Part shown: positions 49,471-61,262 of the stretch, one piece after another | How the letters are laid out: the number at the start of each line of letters is the position of its first letter | Position numbering within the stretch: position 1 is the first letter of the stretch | DNA from: Protonemura montana | Taxonomy: Eukaryota; Arthropoda; Insecta; Plecoptera; Nemouridae | Direction of reading: 5' to 3' | Assembly (NCBI GenBank): GCA_947568835.1 | Contig: OX387602.1 | Span: 8,402,570 to 8,466,569 of the forward strand | DNA length: 64,000 nucleotides | Program-made: the position numbers and the translations under genes | Notes under the pieces: generated by a model | Told to the model about the DNA's origin: nothing | Databases searched by the model: none | What the model saw: only the letters and a program-made list of their open reading frames with translations

Positions 49471-52393
49471 ACTGGATCGCCCATCCGAGATCGGCCCGTA
49501 TAATGAATGACTGGTGCTCTAATTAAGAATGGGCTTGAGGGAGCTTGGTCCTGGCATTATAGTAGATTAAGTGAGAGAGAGCTAAGCTTTAGACAAACGA
49601 TTAACTCTCTACATATGGCACGTCGTTCATTCTGACCTAATCTTAGCAGCTGAGAGGGTACATTCAAGATGGAGTCCAATTAATGGAAGGATTGTGTGGG
49701 ACCTTGCGTGGAAAGTCGATCCTTGGGACTTGGAATCGCGATGGGGGGAGAGAGTTTGTGGTATGGGGCTGTGTTTCTAAAAATGTTAATGTCTTTTTGT
49801 TCGCCTTGAAAAAAGGTTTTGTACTTTGTCTAATGATCAGTCATACGTGTAAAATAACATAGATTTTAACTTATGAAATTAGTCATAATTTTTCTCGTAT
49901 TACTGCATCAGCTATAAAAGACTTGTCATAAAAATAAAAATAAAACTCTTTAAAACTGATAAATTGTTCACAGAGTTCCGCAAATTTATTTGGTAAAAAC
50001 CAGTGCAATTCTATTACGCCAATCGTACCAATATTACAATGTATAACAAGATAAAACTGGCACATAATAATATTCCAAATTCAGTCAATCGAATTCCTCG
50101 TGTGTGGAGGATTATTGGTCGTTCTGGTTGTTTGGCTAATTGCTAGCGTAACATTCCCCCAAAACAACAACAACAGCGTCGGAACGGCGGCAGCACACCA
50201 ACGTCGAACCCAAAGTGAACATTTCAAATATACTGTTATTATGAATAATTGTTGGTATAATGCAGCATCGTATGCACGGGGTGCACTACACCATATGGGT
50301 CTCGAACCCGCGTTCCCACGGGGCTCGAACGCCAAGCCGATTTCTGACGACCGCAATGCAGCCTCCACCCATGCCTCCACCCACGCTGTACTGTCCACCA
50401 TGGTCGAACGAAAACGCGCCCGTCGCGTAGAACGACGGGAACCCTGGGGGGACGTCAAGGACCCAGTGCAGTGCAATGTTGGCACAGTTTGCGTTTATTA
50501 ATAAAACTAATTATTTCACCAATCCTCTGGAACACATCGAATAAAACAACCAGGAAAATGTTGTGGATTTATTATATTATTGATTCATTGCGTTTCAGTT
50601 GACACGGTATTTGTTTTAATTTACAGATTTTATTTATAAACTATAGATATTAATCATGTCATTTGTTAAGCATTAATCGTGATTATTGGGATAATTGTTA
50701 TATACACGCGGATGTCAATTTTTGAAACGGATATTTTCTTTGTAATTAGCTCGGTTTTGAAAAACAGCATGACGTGTTTTTAGGCGAGAATTTGAAAAAC
50801 ACTGGTTTTAAAATTTCGAGCTCGTACAGCTCGAACACACACATCGAGCTTGTTTCGAGTTGTGTTAGCGAAGATAAATTAGAACTGTGTAACAGAGTTC
50901 CATTAATCGTCGGTCGGCATCGAAGTGACGCGAGTTTTCGTCAGTTACACTTACACCCGATACTTGCAAGAGTACTTCTCTGGCGGCGTAGCTGTCTCGC
51001 GCAGAGTTTGTGTGTCGGCAGAACATGCATTTCCCAGTCGAAACATTCCCATTTCCCAGCTGAAACATCGGAGTGGTCGGAAGGGTTTCCGCCGCTGAAA
51101 CCCGAAGACATCGTCCGACACCGCAATCGCGACGAAAAGCCGCTGTGAATTATGAGGAATCCACGAAAGACAAAAGCTTTGACATAATTGGATTCGTTTT
51201 AATTGCAATTACTTGACTCGCGATTTCGTCCCGAATTAATGAGATTGTAATTTGTTAAAATTACAGTCGTGATTGCATATTGCAAGTTGTGAAATCTAAT
51301 TTGCGTTGGCGGAAAAATTAAGGCGCATTGCGAATGGATGAAATGTAAGGGAAACTATGAACATTTGCATGTTAAACTGTTCTTCAAAAGTCTGTGTAAA
51401 AATTTATAAAATCCGTTTATCGAGTGACTCATTGAAACCCTTGTTTTTTTTTTCAAGTACGTTTACTTGATCGAAAGAAAGAGAAAGAAAATGCTTTGGT
51501 TTTGTCAATATAGGAAACTTTGTCACCAGGCATTAACCTCGTTAGTGCTCTGCACTCATCAGTCAAAGCTGGGGACGCCGTGGATGGGGTGACGGGCGCT
51601 AGGGTAACGGGAGCGTACGACGCAAAGTAAGCATTGGCTTTGCAAATTGCTGGGGTTTGTTCTTGGCGAGAGAATTGAATTAAAATCTTGTTTGGTGTGG
51701 TCCTCGTTGCAAGCCGCGTGGCAACCGTAAGACCATAAGCATATTGAGCTGCAAACGCCAAGGGTTAAACGCGATGCAAGACCGCGGTGGAAATTGACAA
51801 GGAAACAAGATCGAATGATTGAGTCACCCCTTCACCCCTTCACCCTCATACCCCATGCCCCTCCCAACAACCCCACACCACTCCATTATTGACAATTTTC
51901 TTCAATTTATGCCAATTTCAAATTTCAATTGCGAATAATTTGATTAACCGTTCCCAAAACGGACGGCATGATGGTTTGTCATTCACTCATTAGTATCAGT
52001 GGAATCACGCCGACGGGCTGCAGAATGCGCTCAGTGTGCTTGCCATGCGTATGATAGCCTAATTGCGTACCTACCTACAACACAATGCATGAATTATTAG
52101 GGCAATTAAATGGCATACATTTAAGCAGTGACAGCGCTTAGAAAACAAGAGCAATCATTAACTAAAGCAATATTAAAATAGTTTCACTTCTTGCCGCACT
52201 GAACGGAAACTTACTTAACATTTCCGTCGCCAGACCATTAAAACTAGTTGCAAAAACTATTTCAACATGGTTATATCAATTATGTTTTTAGTCGAATAAC
52301 TGCACTCGAGATAAAACCCATTTTAGACTATAGTAGGGTCATTAACAAATAATTGTTGTTTAAAAGCTTAGCGGGTCCCTTTGTGCTTCTAAG

Positions 52394-52489
52394 CGGCGTC
52401 GGCGGCGTCGGCGGCGTCGGTGGCGTCGGCGACGTGCTCGCCAGCGTGAAGTCTCTGGAGAGCGCGGTCTAAGCGGAGCGTCGCGACGC
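52394..52489. repeat. CpG island: 9-bp CGGCGTCGG array plus GCGTCGCGACGC palindrome
   Basis: Four CGGCGTCGG units (one with a T) at 52394-52429, then CGACG. The 12-bp palindrome GCGTCGCGACGC is at 52478-52489, identical to that at 33091-33102. Confidence 0.95.
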
Positions 52490-54260
52490 CTATGTAGGGC
52501 CCCGGGCCGCAGGCCATCGCGACTCCCGGCGTCTATTATTAATGAGCTCGAATCTTCCTCAGTCCGCGACGAGTACACGCATGGTCGCTGCCCGGCGCTG
52601 CCCGGCGCGCTCTTGCTGAAAGCAGGACGAAGTCCCTGGGAAGGACAGGCTCCCTTGGCGGGTTACAGGAATCGCAGGACGCTGGAAATGACGTGCATGG
52701 CGTCCATGTGGGAGGCGGGGACTGTCCCATGTAAGTTTTTGTTTTATTGCTTCTAGTCTGGCTTTAATTATATCTATATTTGAGGAAATATATACGCGAC
52801 CATTTTATATGAATATGTATTGTGGGGTTTGATGCTTTAATAATGTTATTTGCTTTGTGTTGTGAATTGGAGAAGGAAAATTATATAATTTCGCGTGGGG
52901 AAAAGGTACTGGTTTTTATATTTTAAACCCCTATCTGGAACAGCGCTATATTAATACAGATCTGGCGTAAGCGTATTTGATTGGATTGCAAGTACGAGAG
53001 ATTACAAGCTAGCTTATTACAGAGATTATAACATTTATTGCGTGATATCCGCACCTGCAAGTACTCGATGTATTTGCATTATTTTTAGCACGTTTTTATG
53101 GTTTAAATACAGGATTAGGGATAAAGAGTTTTTCATGCGATTGTTGGGAGAGATTCCCGATCTTTGGATCATAGAATTAATAATTTATTGAAGATCGCTT
53201 TGTCCCGGATAGAGTAGAGTGGAGAAAAACATAGCTGTCTAATTTTTGGCTGCTGGCTTTATTGGTCGCGTACACGTTCCAGCTCGCTGCGTTTCGATTT
53301 GTTTTGCAGATTCAGCCACGTCTGAACGGAATGTTTGTTTTGGAGAAACAACTCTGATTTAACATTAATGGTCGACCATTTTAATGTATTCAAATAAATT
53401 TATTTGCTTTCCTAATTTTCTCTGCAATAGTTTTTTTGGGCAAACAGCACATTTTCATCGCGCGTCTCTCCTTGTGCATCTCGGTGGTAGTTTAACTATT
53501 TTGAAATTCTACATTTTTCTGTTGTTCCTATAACTCACCGAAATAGTATGGTATTATACCTTTCTAATACGGGCTAATCCCAGTTGAACTGCTATTATTA
53601 TTATTGGCTTTGCCTTGCAGACATAGCGCGGCATGCATTGTACCACTTCTATCACCGCCGCTGCATGCGATAACGACCGTTAATTTTCAATTTTCCGCCA
53701 TCGTTCACAATAAAGTATGAAATAATGCGCGGGGAAATGTAAAATCGTCTCTTTTTGCCGTTATTATCCTATTAGCAATGTGTATAGAACATTGCTGAAA
53801 ATGGTAACTTTTATTTTTCACTCTAATATGATAGACGAAATATACATAAACACAATCTCGTATTTTTCTACGATGTCTGAAAATTTGCAAATAAGTTTAT
53901 TTCAGGAACATCCTGACTGGAAGCAAAACGTGAACGGTCTTTGTTTTTGAGGAAACGTTCAAGACAGTTGTACGTAATCTTGGCATCATGAAAACTATCT
54001 GTATGTTCGCTGCGGGCATGAAATCTGACACACGATCTCCGTATGTTCGAAAAATACACCGGCCAATTATTTCTTATTTCATTCTACCTACATAGAAAGA
54101 AGCACACGAAAATTTAATAAAAACAGAGGAGATCCGTTTAGGAGTTGATCTCACGAGAGCGTGAGGAAAGGGAATAAAGCGGCGCCTGAGAGCGACGGGT
54201 AACCTGCCGCTGTGACAGTCACTCGAGCGAAGCGGCGTTTAATATCGACGGCTGACGTCT

Positions 54261-54288
54261 CGACGTCGGCGTCGTCGGCGACGTCGGC
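54261..54288. repeat. CGACGTCGGCGTCG island
   Basis: CGACGTCGGCGTCGTCGG then CGACGTCGGC. Contains two GACGTC palindromes. Directly upstream lies GACGGCTGACGTC. Confidence 0.94.
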
Positions 54289-57200
54289 TAGGTGACTGCC
54301 TCTCGGATGAATCTCCGGGCGTGTTTATTTCCGAGACAGCTATTAAAGAGAGAACAAGGCCTCGTTGCTTAGCTGCGATGCCGACCCTCAGCAAGGGGTG
54401 TTTAGGGTGTGGGTGGGGGCAATAACTGGAGAACAGCAGAGTGACAGTTTTCTTGCGGTGTCCAAGCAGTCTGCGCCCGTGCCACTCAAAGAGCGCAGTT
54501 ATTGGATGCCGTTGACAGTGGCGACTTGGCAACGGAGAGAAATGCCCACTGAATTAATTGGAAAAACACTTTTTGTTTGCTTTTTGTGGGCTAGTTTTCC
54601 CGACAAACAAATGGCTGAGAGTGTAGTTCTCTAGTTGAATTTCTTGGCTTGCAAGTGCGTTTTATAGTGCGGTGTAGGGTGAGATATGCGTTTAATGACG
54701 TTGTTTCCGATCATGTGAATGAGAAAATTGTTACTAATTTAGACTGGAACTCACACTAAAAAAAAACATCGATATAAATGAACACAAATCACAACTTTTA
54801 AATCTAAGCCCTGGCGAAGTTTTCCCAGCCAAGGCGAAACGCCGCGTTTCTACCAAGGTCCCGCAAATTCCTACTTTCTAATTGGTTCACAGTGAACACC
54901 AATCGCCTGCCACGTGTTAAATTCCTGATTTTTTTGTCGGTGCTTGAGTGTTACAAGTGCAGGTGCCGTCTGGTACACATAAATATAATTGTGCCAAACA
55001 ACGAATGCATGAAATAAGCCACTACTGTGACCATTTTGTTTGTTGTTGGCCTTGTACAGTTTCTTTTTATGATTACTATGAGATTATTTCTTTTGGAGAC
55101 GTGAAGCCAGACTTGACTAGACTACGGAGCTAGACTGACTCTAAGCTACTGACGTGGAAGCATATAAAAATAAGGAAAATCTGGATAAACCTAGACAAGT
55201 TTAAATGAATTGTTAAGCAGATATGGTTGGAAAGAATCCCCTTGATAGCAAGGAAACTGTAATGAAATATTGCAAATAAATGAGAATATTATAATACACC
55301 TGTAAGAAGTGTTGTATTACTTGTTCATGTAGTGAATGCACCATTGGCTTAGCAATGTACACAATCTTTTAATGCCACAAAGGAGAATATCTATAGTTAA
55401 TATATAAAGAATCTACCGTGCATGCAGTTCTTTGGTTCGCTTGAATGTTGAATTCGCCGGAACATACGGTGCGGATACTGCTAGAGTTGGGGGGTAGACT
55501 TCGACTTTTGTGTTCTCCATTCAAGAACGAAATTTTATCCAACAAAGAGACTGATTCAAGAGGCGAAGAGTTTTGGAACAGTCGAGACGAGATGAATATT
55601 TTATACGCTAGTTACGCAAGTAAAAATCTACCCGAAAGATACTATTACGTATATACTCTTTTGGAATTCTACTTAAGCAGAATAAACTACTTCACATAAA
55701 TAAAAATTCTAGACGTTCGGTAGATACAAGCTGATGTTAAGAAAATTCAATCTTCAGTGTGCACGCAATATAACATACATTCTTATATTCTATTTGACTT
55801 TACTTCATTTTAATGTGTAAACATAGCGTTCACGTCAGCCCTTCCCTAAATCCGATCATAATGCAAGACTTTTCGCTATTCACTTTACAAGTGCAAACAG
55901 AACACACCTTTCAACCAATATTTTCAAATAATGAACACGAACTTCCTGTCAGGTATAAATTGGATGCATCGTGCAGGAAATTCCTGGAACGCGCTTCGTT
56001 CGTACCTCCCATCTTTAGAAAATGTAATGTACTTTAATCAAAAACGTTATCCATTTCTTAATCGAAAATTGCTTTCGATAACAATTCGCGTGAGATTAAT
56101 TATGTCTTTCGTGTGGAGGAAAATTGCTGGTTGTGTTCTAAATAACGTTTGACCTAGCTGGCGACATTTGGGCCTGGTGAACGGGTGAGTTTATCAACGG
56201 ATTTAATATGCCCGCACGCCAATATACTGTCTTTACGATGCCCTGGAGTGCCATTTTTGAACCCTAGAACTGCTCTGGGAAGCGCTCAAACACGTTCCGG
56301 GAACTAGGTGCCGGGCGCAACACATGTAATTGATACCAGGAAACAATCTTTACTAGCTCAAGAACCAATTGGTGGAGCTGAAAAAATATTTGAAAGAATT
56401 TTCATTTTTCCTGCTCAGCGGTTTGTGGGTAGTCAAATTTTTGAGAAAAAAATGTGAGAAACATGTAAGAGTAGAAGTTATTTTTGGACGTTTGAAAATA
56501 AATCGTGTGCATAACGTAGCCGCGCTGACAAACCTCGGCCAATCAACCCCATTAACCTATAAATCTTTTGGCCCAATGTTAAAATTAGGTAGCATTTAAT
56601 AGGAAGAAATATGGAAACATAAAGGAGAGCGGTTTCTTATTAGTTTAGTTTGCAACAGTTTGGAATGTTTGGCCAGATCTTTGGCGCTGGCTCAATAATG
56701 AAGTAAGAAAATCTTTCGGAAAACCTGATTTATTTTCACCGACTGAATCCTTCCAATTCTTTCTTGAAAAACCAAGACCAAAACACATCGATTGCGCACA
56801 CAAATTAGCAAAGTACACCGAGAGTCTCTAAAAACAAATGGCCCGTGTAATTAGACACTGTTATCCAAAATTGTCAAGCAACCACTTTGCGGCTAGATAC
56901 ATCGCCTATGCTTAGTGCACGACACGAGTCGAGACGTTGAAGTGCTGCAGGTTGTTGATGACTGCTCTATCGCACCTCGCCAGTTGTTGCAGGCGCGCTA
57001 AGATGAGGCATCAGGGCGATAAGCGAGATAATGGCATGGCTCACTCAGAGAGCGGAGGCTGGAGCTCGGAGTCTCCCGTCAGGATTATATAACCAGCTCC
57101 TTAACTAAGAGCCAACGAAGCTTTAAATGAACCTATTAGAGAAGACATCAGCCAGTCAACTTATGCTTTTATGGGGTGATGCATGTTTACTATAACGATG

Positions 57201-58020
57201 GTTTATGTTATTTAAGCTGAAGGAAAAATAAGAAAATAAAAAACGTTTTGATACTTTGTGTTGATTGGCCGAGTGAGTTGTCGTGTATAGTGAGTCATCC
57301 GATCATGTTCTATCACAGGTTTCTTTATGCCTCTTCGTGGGACGCTGTGACTGCTTGTTTCGCAACGCTTCCGGAGTGGCATGATGGTAGGAAATCAAAG
57401 AAAATCACACGGAAGAATCTCGATTTAAACTTATTTACTGAATCGCTGAAAGAGGTCGGTTCATATCACGTGAGATCCGACAACCACCATATTCTTTGAC
57501 GTATCGTTCATAAATCAGAGTATAAATCCGATAACGAAAAAGTCGGATGTTTTGCATGTAATTTGGCGCTGTTGTGGATGGCAGGCTACATTTTCCGAGC
57601 TTTCTTTTTGCTCGCCGAAAACACTGGCGTGCACGTCATGTTTTTGTTCCAAATTTTTTTTATAATCAGCTGTCGAACAATATCGAAAAATTAGGTATTC
57701 AAAAGTGGTCTTGGAGCAAAGTTAAAGTGTGTGCGGAATTCGAACGGCTCAGCGAGGGCTCTTACCATGGAATTGGCAAGGCATTGGTGAGGCAACCCGT
57801 CGCTTTGCACCAGCCGCAAACAACGAAACAGAGTTATTTCAAGCTCGGTTGTTTCTCTTCCAAAAAAAAAAGAGAAAAACTATCTAGTTCAGTGAATACA
57901 ACTGTGTTCTCTTACACGAGGTAAGAATCAAGAATCATTGGCATTCTCGACCTCTTTTCACCGTGTGCCGCAACGGTGTGGTCGTTGTGGGTGGGGCAGG
58001 GGGTAGAGTGCACGGAAAAA

Positions 58021-58040
58021 CACACACACACACACACACA
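58021..58040. repeat. CA dinucleotide microsatellite, 10 units
   Basis: Perfect. Confidence 0.97.
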
Positions 58041-58316
58041 TATCAGCGACGGGTGAAAGTTTCTCATGATTCGATTATCGCTGTGAATAAAGGTGAAGTT
58101 TTGCAATTCTACTCATGTTTTTTTTGACATTGAATCGCTTCTTTACGGTCGCTATCCCCTCTTGCTACAGATACTATGCAGGTTGCATACATACACGGGG
58201 CAGGGATTGGGGGAAGGATGGGGCGTTTGGTGGGTGGGGGTGAACTTGATTGCAGGGGTGTTGATCCAGTGGCTTTACCAAGTGAATAAAGTGATCTAGC
58301 ATCGTTACCGATTGGG

Positions 58317-58317
<1 letters not shown>

Positions 58318-58346
<29 letters not shown>
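58318..58346. repeat. Poly-G run of 29 with flanking G blocks
   Basis: Preceded by GGGT and followed by CGGGAGG. Strong G-quadruplex potential. The length in the assembly may be unreliable. Confidence 0.93.
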
Positions 58347-58347
<1 letters not shown>

Positions 58348-58799
58348 GGGAGGTCGAAGAAGACCTGTACTCGATCTGGGTACCAATGAAGTAGTAAAGC
58401 TTAAGCGCTGTTGTGTACATCGTTTCGAGCTGAAATTTCAGTATGCTGTCGTTGACCTGTGACATCGTTATTCTCAAATTGTTTGGCTCGAGTCATTTCA
58501 AACAAAAAAAACGGACAAAATTGCTTTAGCATGAAAAATCTATTTTGATAATCGGTTCTATGAGTGCTTTGGTGTTCGTGTGCTTTTATTTTAGCAATAA
58601 AAATAATATGGAGTGAAGTTACTTATATTTTTGCTACTCACACTGGGAATTTATTAAATTATCGTAATATTCTTAAAGAGCTACCAAGGTTAATTCATCT
58701 TCAAAGTACAGATCTTTTTATAGTTACAAACAAGCTGTAACTACCTTCGCAATTATTTTTTATCCAACCGGGAAATCGAACTGTGATATCAACCTATCT

Positions 58800-58940
58800 T
58801 TCTCTTTCTTGGTGATCCGTAAGATCTCATCAAATACACTTCTTTCCTTTCTAAAGGTAGTTAACCTTTAGCTCAGATTGTAGAGCAACATCAGCTAACG
58901 GTGGAGACCTTAGTTCGATGTTTGAGAAGTTTAGTTTTTC
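58800..58940 (+). repeat. tRNA-containing composite repeat, copy C
   Basis: An upstream block CCGTAA, then TCTCATCAAATACACT and a T/C-rich stretch corresponds to the upstream block of copy A. A 72-nt tRNA-like core (58862-58933) follows. Acceptor TAACCTT pairs with AAGTTTA at six of seven positions. The D-arm GCTC/GAGC is intact, TAGAGCAACA is shared with copy B, and there is a T-arm CTTAG-TTCGATG with wobble pairs. The anticodon arm does not form. Sequence is well diverged from copy B, but core length and the acceptor helix are retained. Confidence 0.65.
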
Positions 58941-59030
58941 CAGTATAAGGCTGCCAACAAAAATGGTCGGCCCACAGTCTTACCTATTAGCTCTTATTAT
59001 CGGTCATTTTTGTTGGTGGTTCTTATCCTG
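58941..59030 (+). ncRNA. 90-nt imperfect hairpin of pre-miRNA-like dimensions
   Basis: Arms 58941-58970 and 59001-59030 around a 30-nt loop. The central 12 bp (CCAACAAAAATG and complement) pair perfectly. Outward are ATAAG/CTTAT and CAG/CTG pairs with a few mismatches and one bulge; inward are G-U pairs and CG. It begins seven bases after the tRNA-like core of copy C. No known miRNA seed was recognised. It could be a repeat-derived hairpin rather than a miRNA. Confidence 0.35.
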
Positions 59031-59192
59031 AAATTACTGAAGCAGTACGTTCAAAATCGTTTATTTTTCTGAAAGGATTAATATAAAGGCACATCATTCA
59101 GGTAATCATAGTGATAATATATTTTTTTATTGTCTGAGAAAGCAATAACATGCTATAAGACAGTCAGTTGCCGAAGAAAGACGCCTCTTCAT

Positions 59193-59355
59193 ATCAATGA
59201 TCTTGGTACACAATTAGACCAGTGCCGCAGTGTCCGTTGTCAAAACAGTGCGTCGCAGTGTCGCAGTGCCCGTTGTCAAAACAGTGCGTCGCAGTGTCGC
59301 AGTGCCCGTTGTCAAAACAGTGCGTCGTTAAACCCCAATAATCAGTGATCTTGGT
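59193..59355 (+). mobile_element. 5'-truncated SINE tail, copy 4, with internal 36-bp triplication
   Basis: The element (59208-59340, 133 bp) consists only of the 3' end of the SINE family: TTAGACCAGTGCCGCAG, GTTGTCAAAACAGTGCGTCG and a TTAAACCCCAATA end. A 36-bp unit (CCGTTGTCAAAACAGTGCGT followed by CGCAGTGTCGCAGTGC) occurs about three times in tandem. Flanks ATCAATGATCTTGGT (59193-59207) and ATCAGTGATCTTGGT (59341-59355) are a 15-bp target duplication with one mismatch. 5' truncation plus such a duplication indicates LINE-type target-primed reverse transcription. Confidence 0.92.
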
Positions 59356-61046
59356 GTTAATTCAAATGGTTTCCTCGAATTGAACGTGGCAGCACCGTGA
59401 CATGCCCGCACTATGGTTACAGTTTGCCCGGAGAAAAGTCGCATTTCATCAGTTATTTATTTGATGATCTTCAAGAATCTCCGTTGGTATCCAGGAATCA
59501 CGACACGTGTAGTGCATGAGTGGGTTAAAATAAAACATTATTCGAACCAAGTTCAGAGGAAAAGTTGTGCTTTTCGATGTATTTTAACAAGCATTTTGGC
59601 AATGTTTGCGGGTGGGCGGACAAAGAAATGTATTCGTGTACCGTCCTACATGTCAGATCGCCCAGTTTTAAGCTGCTTCCAACTTGCCCAGAAGATCTCT
59701 AACAAAGAAGTCTTACTTTCATGGTAATATCTTATTGCGTTAATGTTGGTAGGAGTAGATGGGAATATTATTATGTATACCGAGTTCCCAATAGGTCACA
59801 CATTTTTGAGAGGGTAGAAGTGATAATACAAGAAATGTACGTCTTAAAGGAAGTAAATTAAATTAGGTCAGATATCTTCAGTACCTAACCTTAAAAAAGT
59901 CTACTCGAAATGGCTGATGGATCCAATTTGAATTTGGAATTCACTCAATTTCTTATTTTCTTATGATTACCCATTGATTATGCGATTAAATAGTTTAATC
60001 GATTAATTGTAAATTTACGTTGTTATTAATATTTGTTTGGATAATCCGTATCCATCGCTCGTGTTTCCGAATTCCAACCCCCACTTCCCCCCTCGCCTCC
60101 CACAAAAAAAACTTCAAATATTAAATTGATTTACGTTAAGCCTCATTTAGAGTTATCAGCATATCATGAACGTGGCTCAATTGAACCATGCTGAAGTGGA
60201 GAATGTTGGTGACATAGACAAGCGAACACAAGGTCATTGACAAGGTCAGAGCCTCTGATTGGTCTGGATCTAGTGTTCAGAACAGCAGTGTACAGGTGCA
60301 AGAACAGATCTGGTAGCAGTTCTAGACAGTACGACTTTAAAGCGCATCATCCTCATTTTCATTACCTGGGGTAAAATTGATCGTCAGTTGTACAAAAAAT
60401 GGTCCATTGTAATAATAAAACATTATCGTACAGCCTGAAGCATATAGATTCCAAATGTGTGTGTTTCATCGCGATCGGACAAACCATGTAGGTGCTAGGC
60501 AAGCCCGAAAATGCATATTGCATAAATTCAGGCTGATGTTAGTGCCTGCTAGCGCCTGCTAGCTACTGGTAAAGATCGATGCCAGCTATTTCGAGAGCTA
60601 CCTTGCACTCTTTCATGAGGCAAAAAAGACTGCAGGTAGTCTTATCTCTGTAATCCTCGACTGGGCTGAGATTTGTACACAGCGCGCGATTTCTGAATGT
60701 GTAGCAAGAATTATATGCCTTCCAGACTTCAATTCCACATTATAATTTTCCCGTTATTTTGCGAAGAAGCAGGAGCAGTTGATTTTTGCATTTTTTTGGT
60801 TGCAATGGTATGGGAATTACTTGATGAATAATAACCCTTCGAGTGCGATAAGCCTGGTAGTTGTTTTGAACATGATTTTCTCCTTGGCTAGACTGATATC
60901 TGGCAGTAGAATGAGAGGTAAGGTTAGGCAGAATAGTTTGAATTTTTAATATTTCGTGACTGGATTAAACCAGAAGCACTTTGAGAGCTGAAACTCGACT
61001 GATGTGATTCGCGCAACAGCTTGGACTTTCAACGGGTTGATGGCGG
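59356..61046. other. Non-coding stretch
   Basis: No coding exon of known family. A small duplicated GCCTGCTAGC motif near 60542-60561 is the only structure noted. Confidence 0.45.
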
Positions 61047-61066
61047 TTAAGGCCTTAAGGCCTTAA
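61047..61066. repeat. GGCCTTAA palindromic tandem
   Basis: TTAAGGCCTTAAGGCCTTAA, a 20-bp perfect palindrome made of 8-bp units, 20 bp left of the composite repeat copy B. Confidence 0.9.
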
Positions 61067-61084
61067 GCAACGCTTGCAATGCGC

Positions 61085-61262
61085 GGGATATTTTATTTTT
61101 ATGAACACTCCTACCATCTCAAAAATTGATGCCCAAACGGGGACTCGAACACCGATCTTCATTTATCGCGGGTGTTGCTCTAGCCCATTGAGCTACTTGG
61201 ACACATGTGTTTTGAGACGATTTTAGTGCATCGGATGAGAATGACGACATAGAATGACGGAT
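61085..61262 (-). repeat. tRNA-containing composite repeat, copy B (most complete)
   Basis: Minus strand. The upstream block is GTCATTCTCATC, GATGCACTAAAATCG, TCTCAAAA. Next comes a 72-nt tRNA-like core (61131-61202): acceptor GTCCAAG pairs over all seven positions with TTTGGGC (two wobbles), the D-arm is GCTC/GAGC with a good A box, and the B box is TGTTCGAGTCC. After it come ATCAATTTTTGAGATGG and TGTTCATAAAAATAA. The anticodon stem does not form and the T-stem has one mismatch, so it is a tRNA pseudogene or SINE, not a tRNA. The core is bounded by TCTCAAAA and TTTTGAGA, a small inverted repeat. A 14-bp CGTCATTCTCATCC motif is duplicated just upstream. Confidence 0.82.

Larger units (their letters stand above)
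35284..58799. other. Long non-coding stretch, 23 kb
   Basis: No coding exon of a known family was found on either strand. It contains CpG islands (35824-35980, 38155-38223, 42669-42726, 45621-45745, 52394-52489, 54261-54288), tandem repeats (39261, 47356, 49445), homopolymer tracts (46831, 58318) and microsatellites, listed separately. The remainder appears to be unique intergenic or intronic sequence. Confidence 0.45.

Noticed and set aside
59130..59348. 72-codon frame with a threefold 12-residue cysteine-containing repeat
   Set aside because: The repeat is the 36-bp triplication of the SINE tail; 36 is divisible by three, so the frame stays open by accident.
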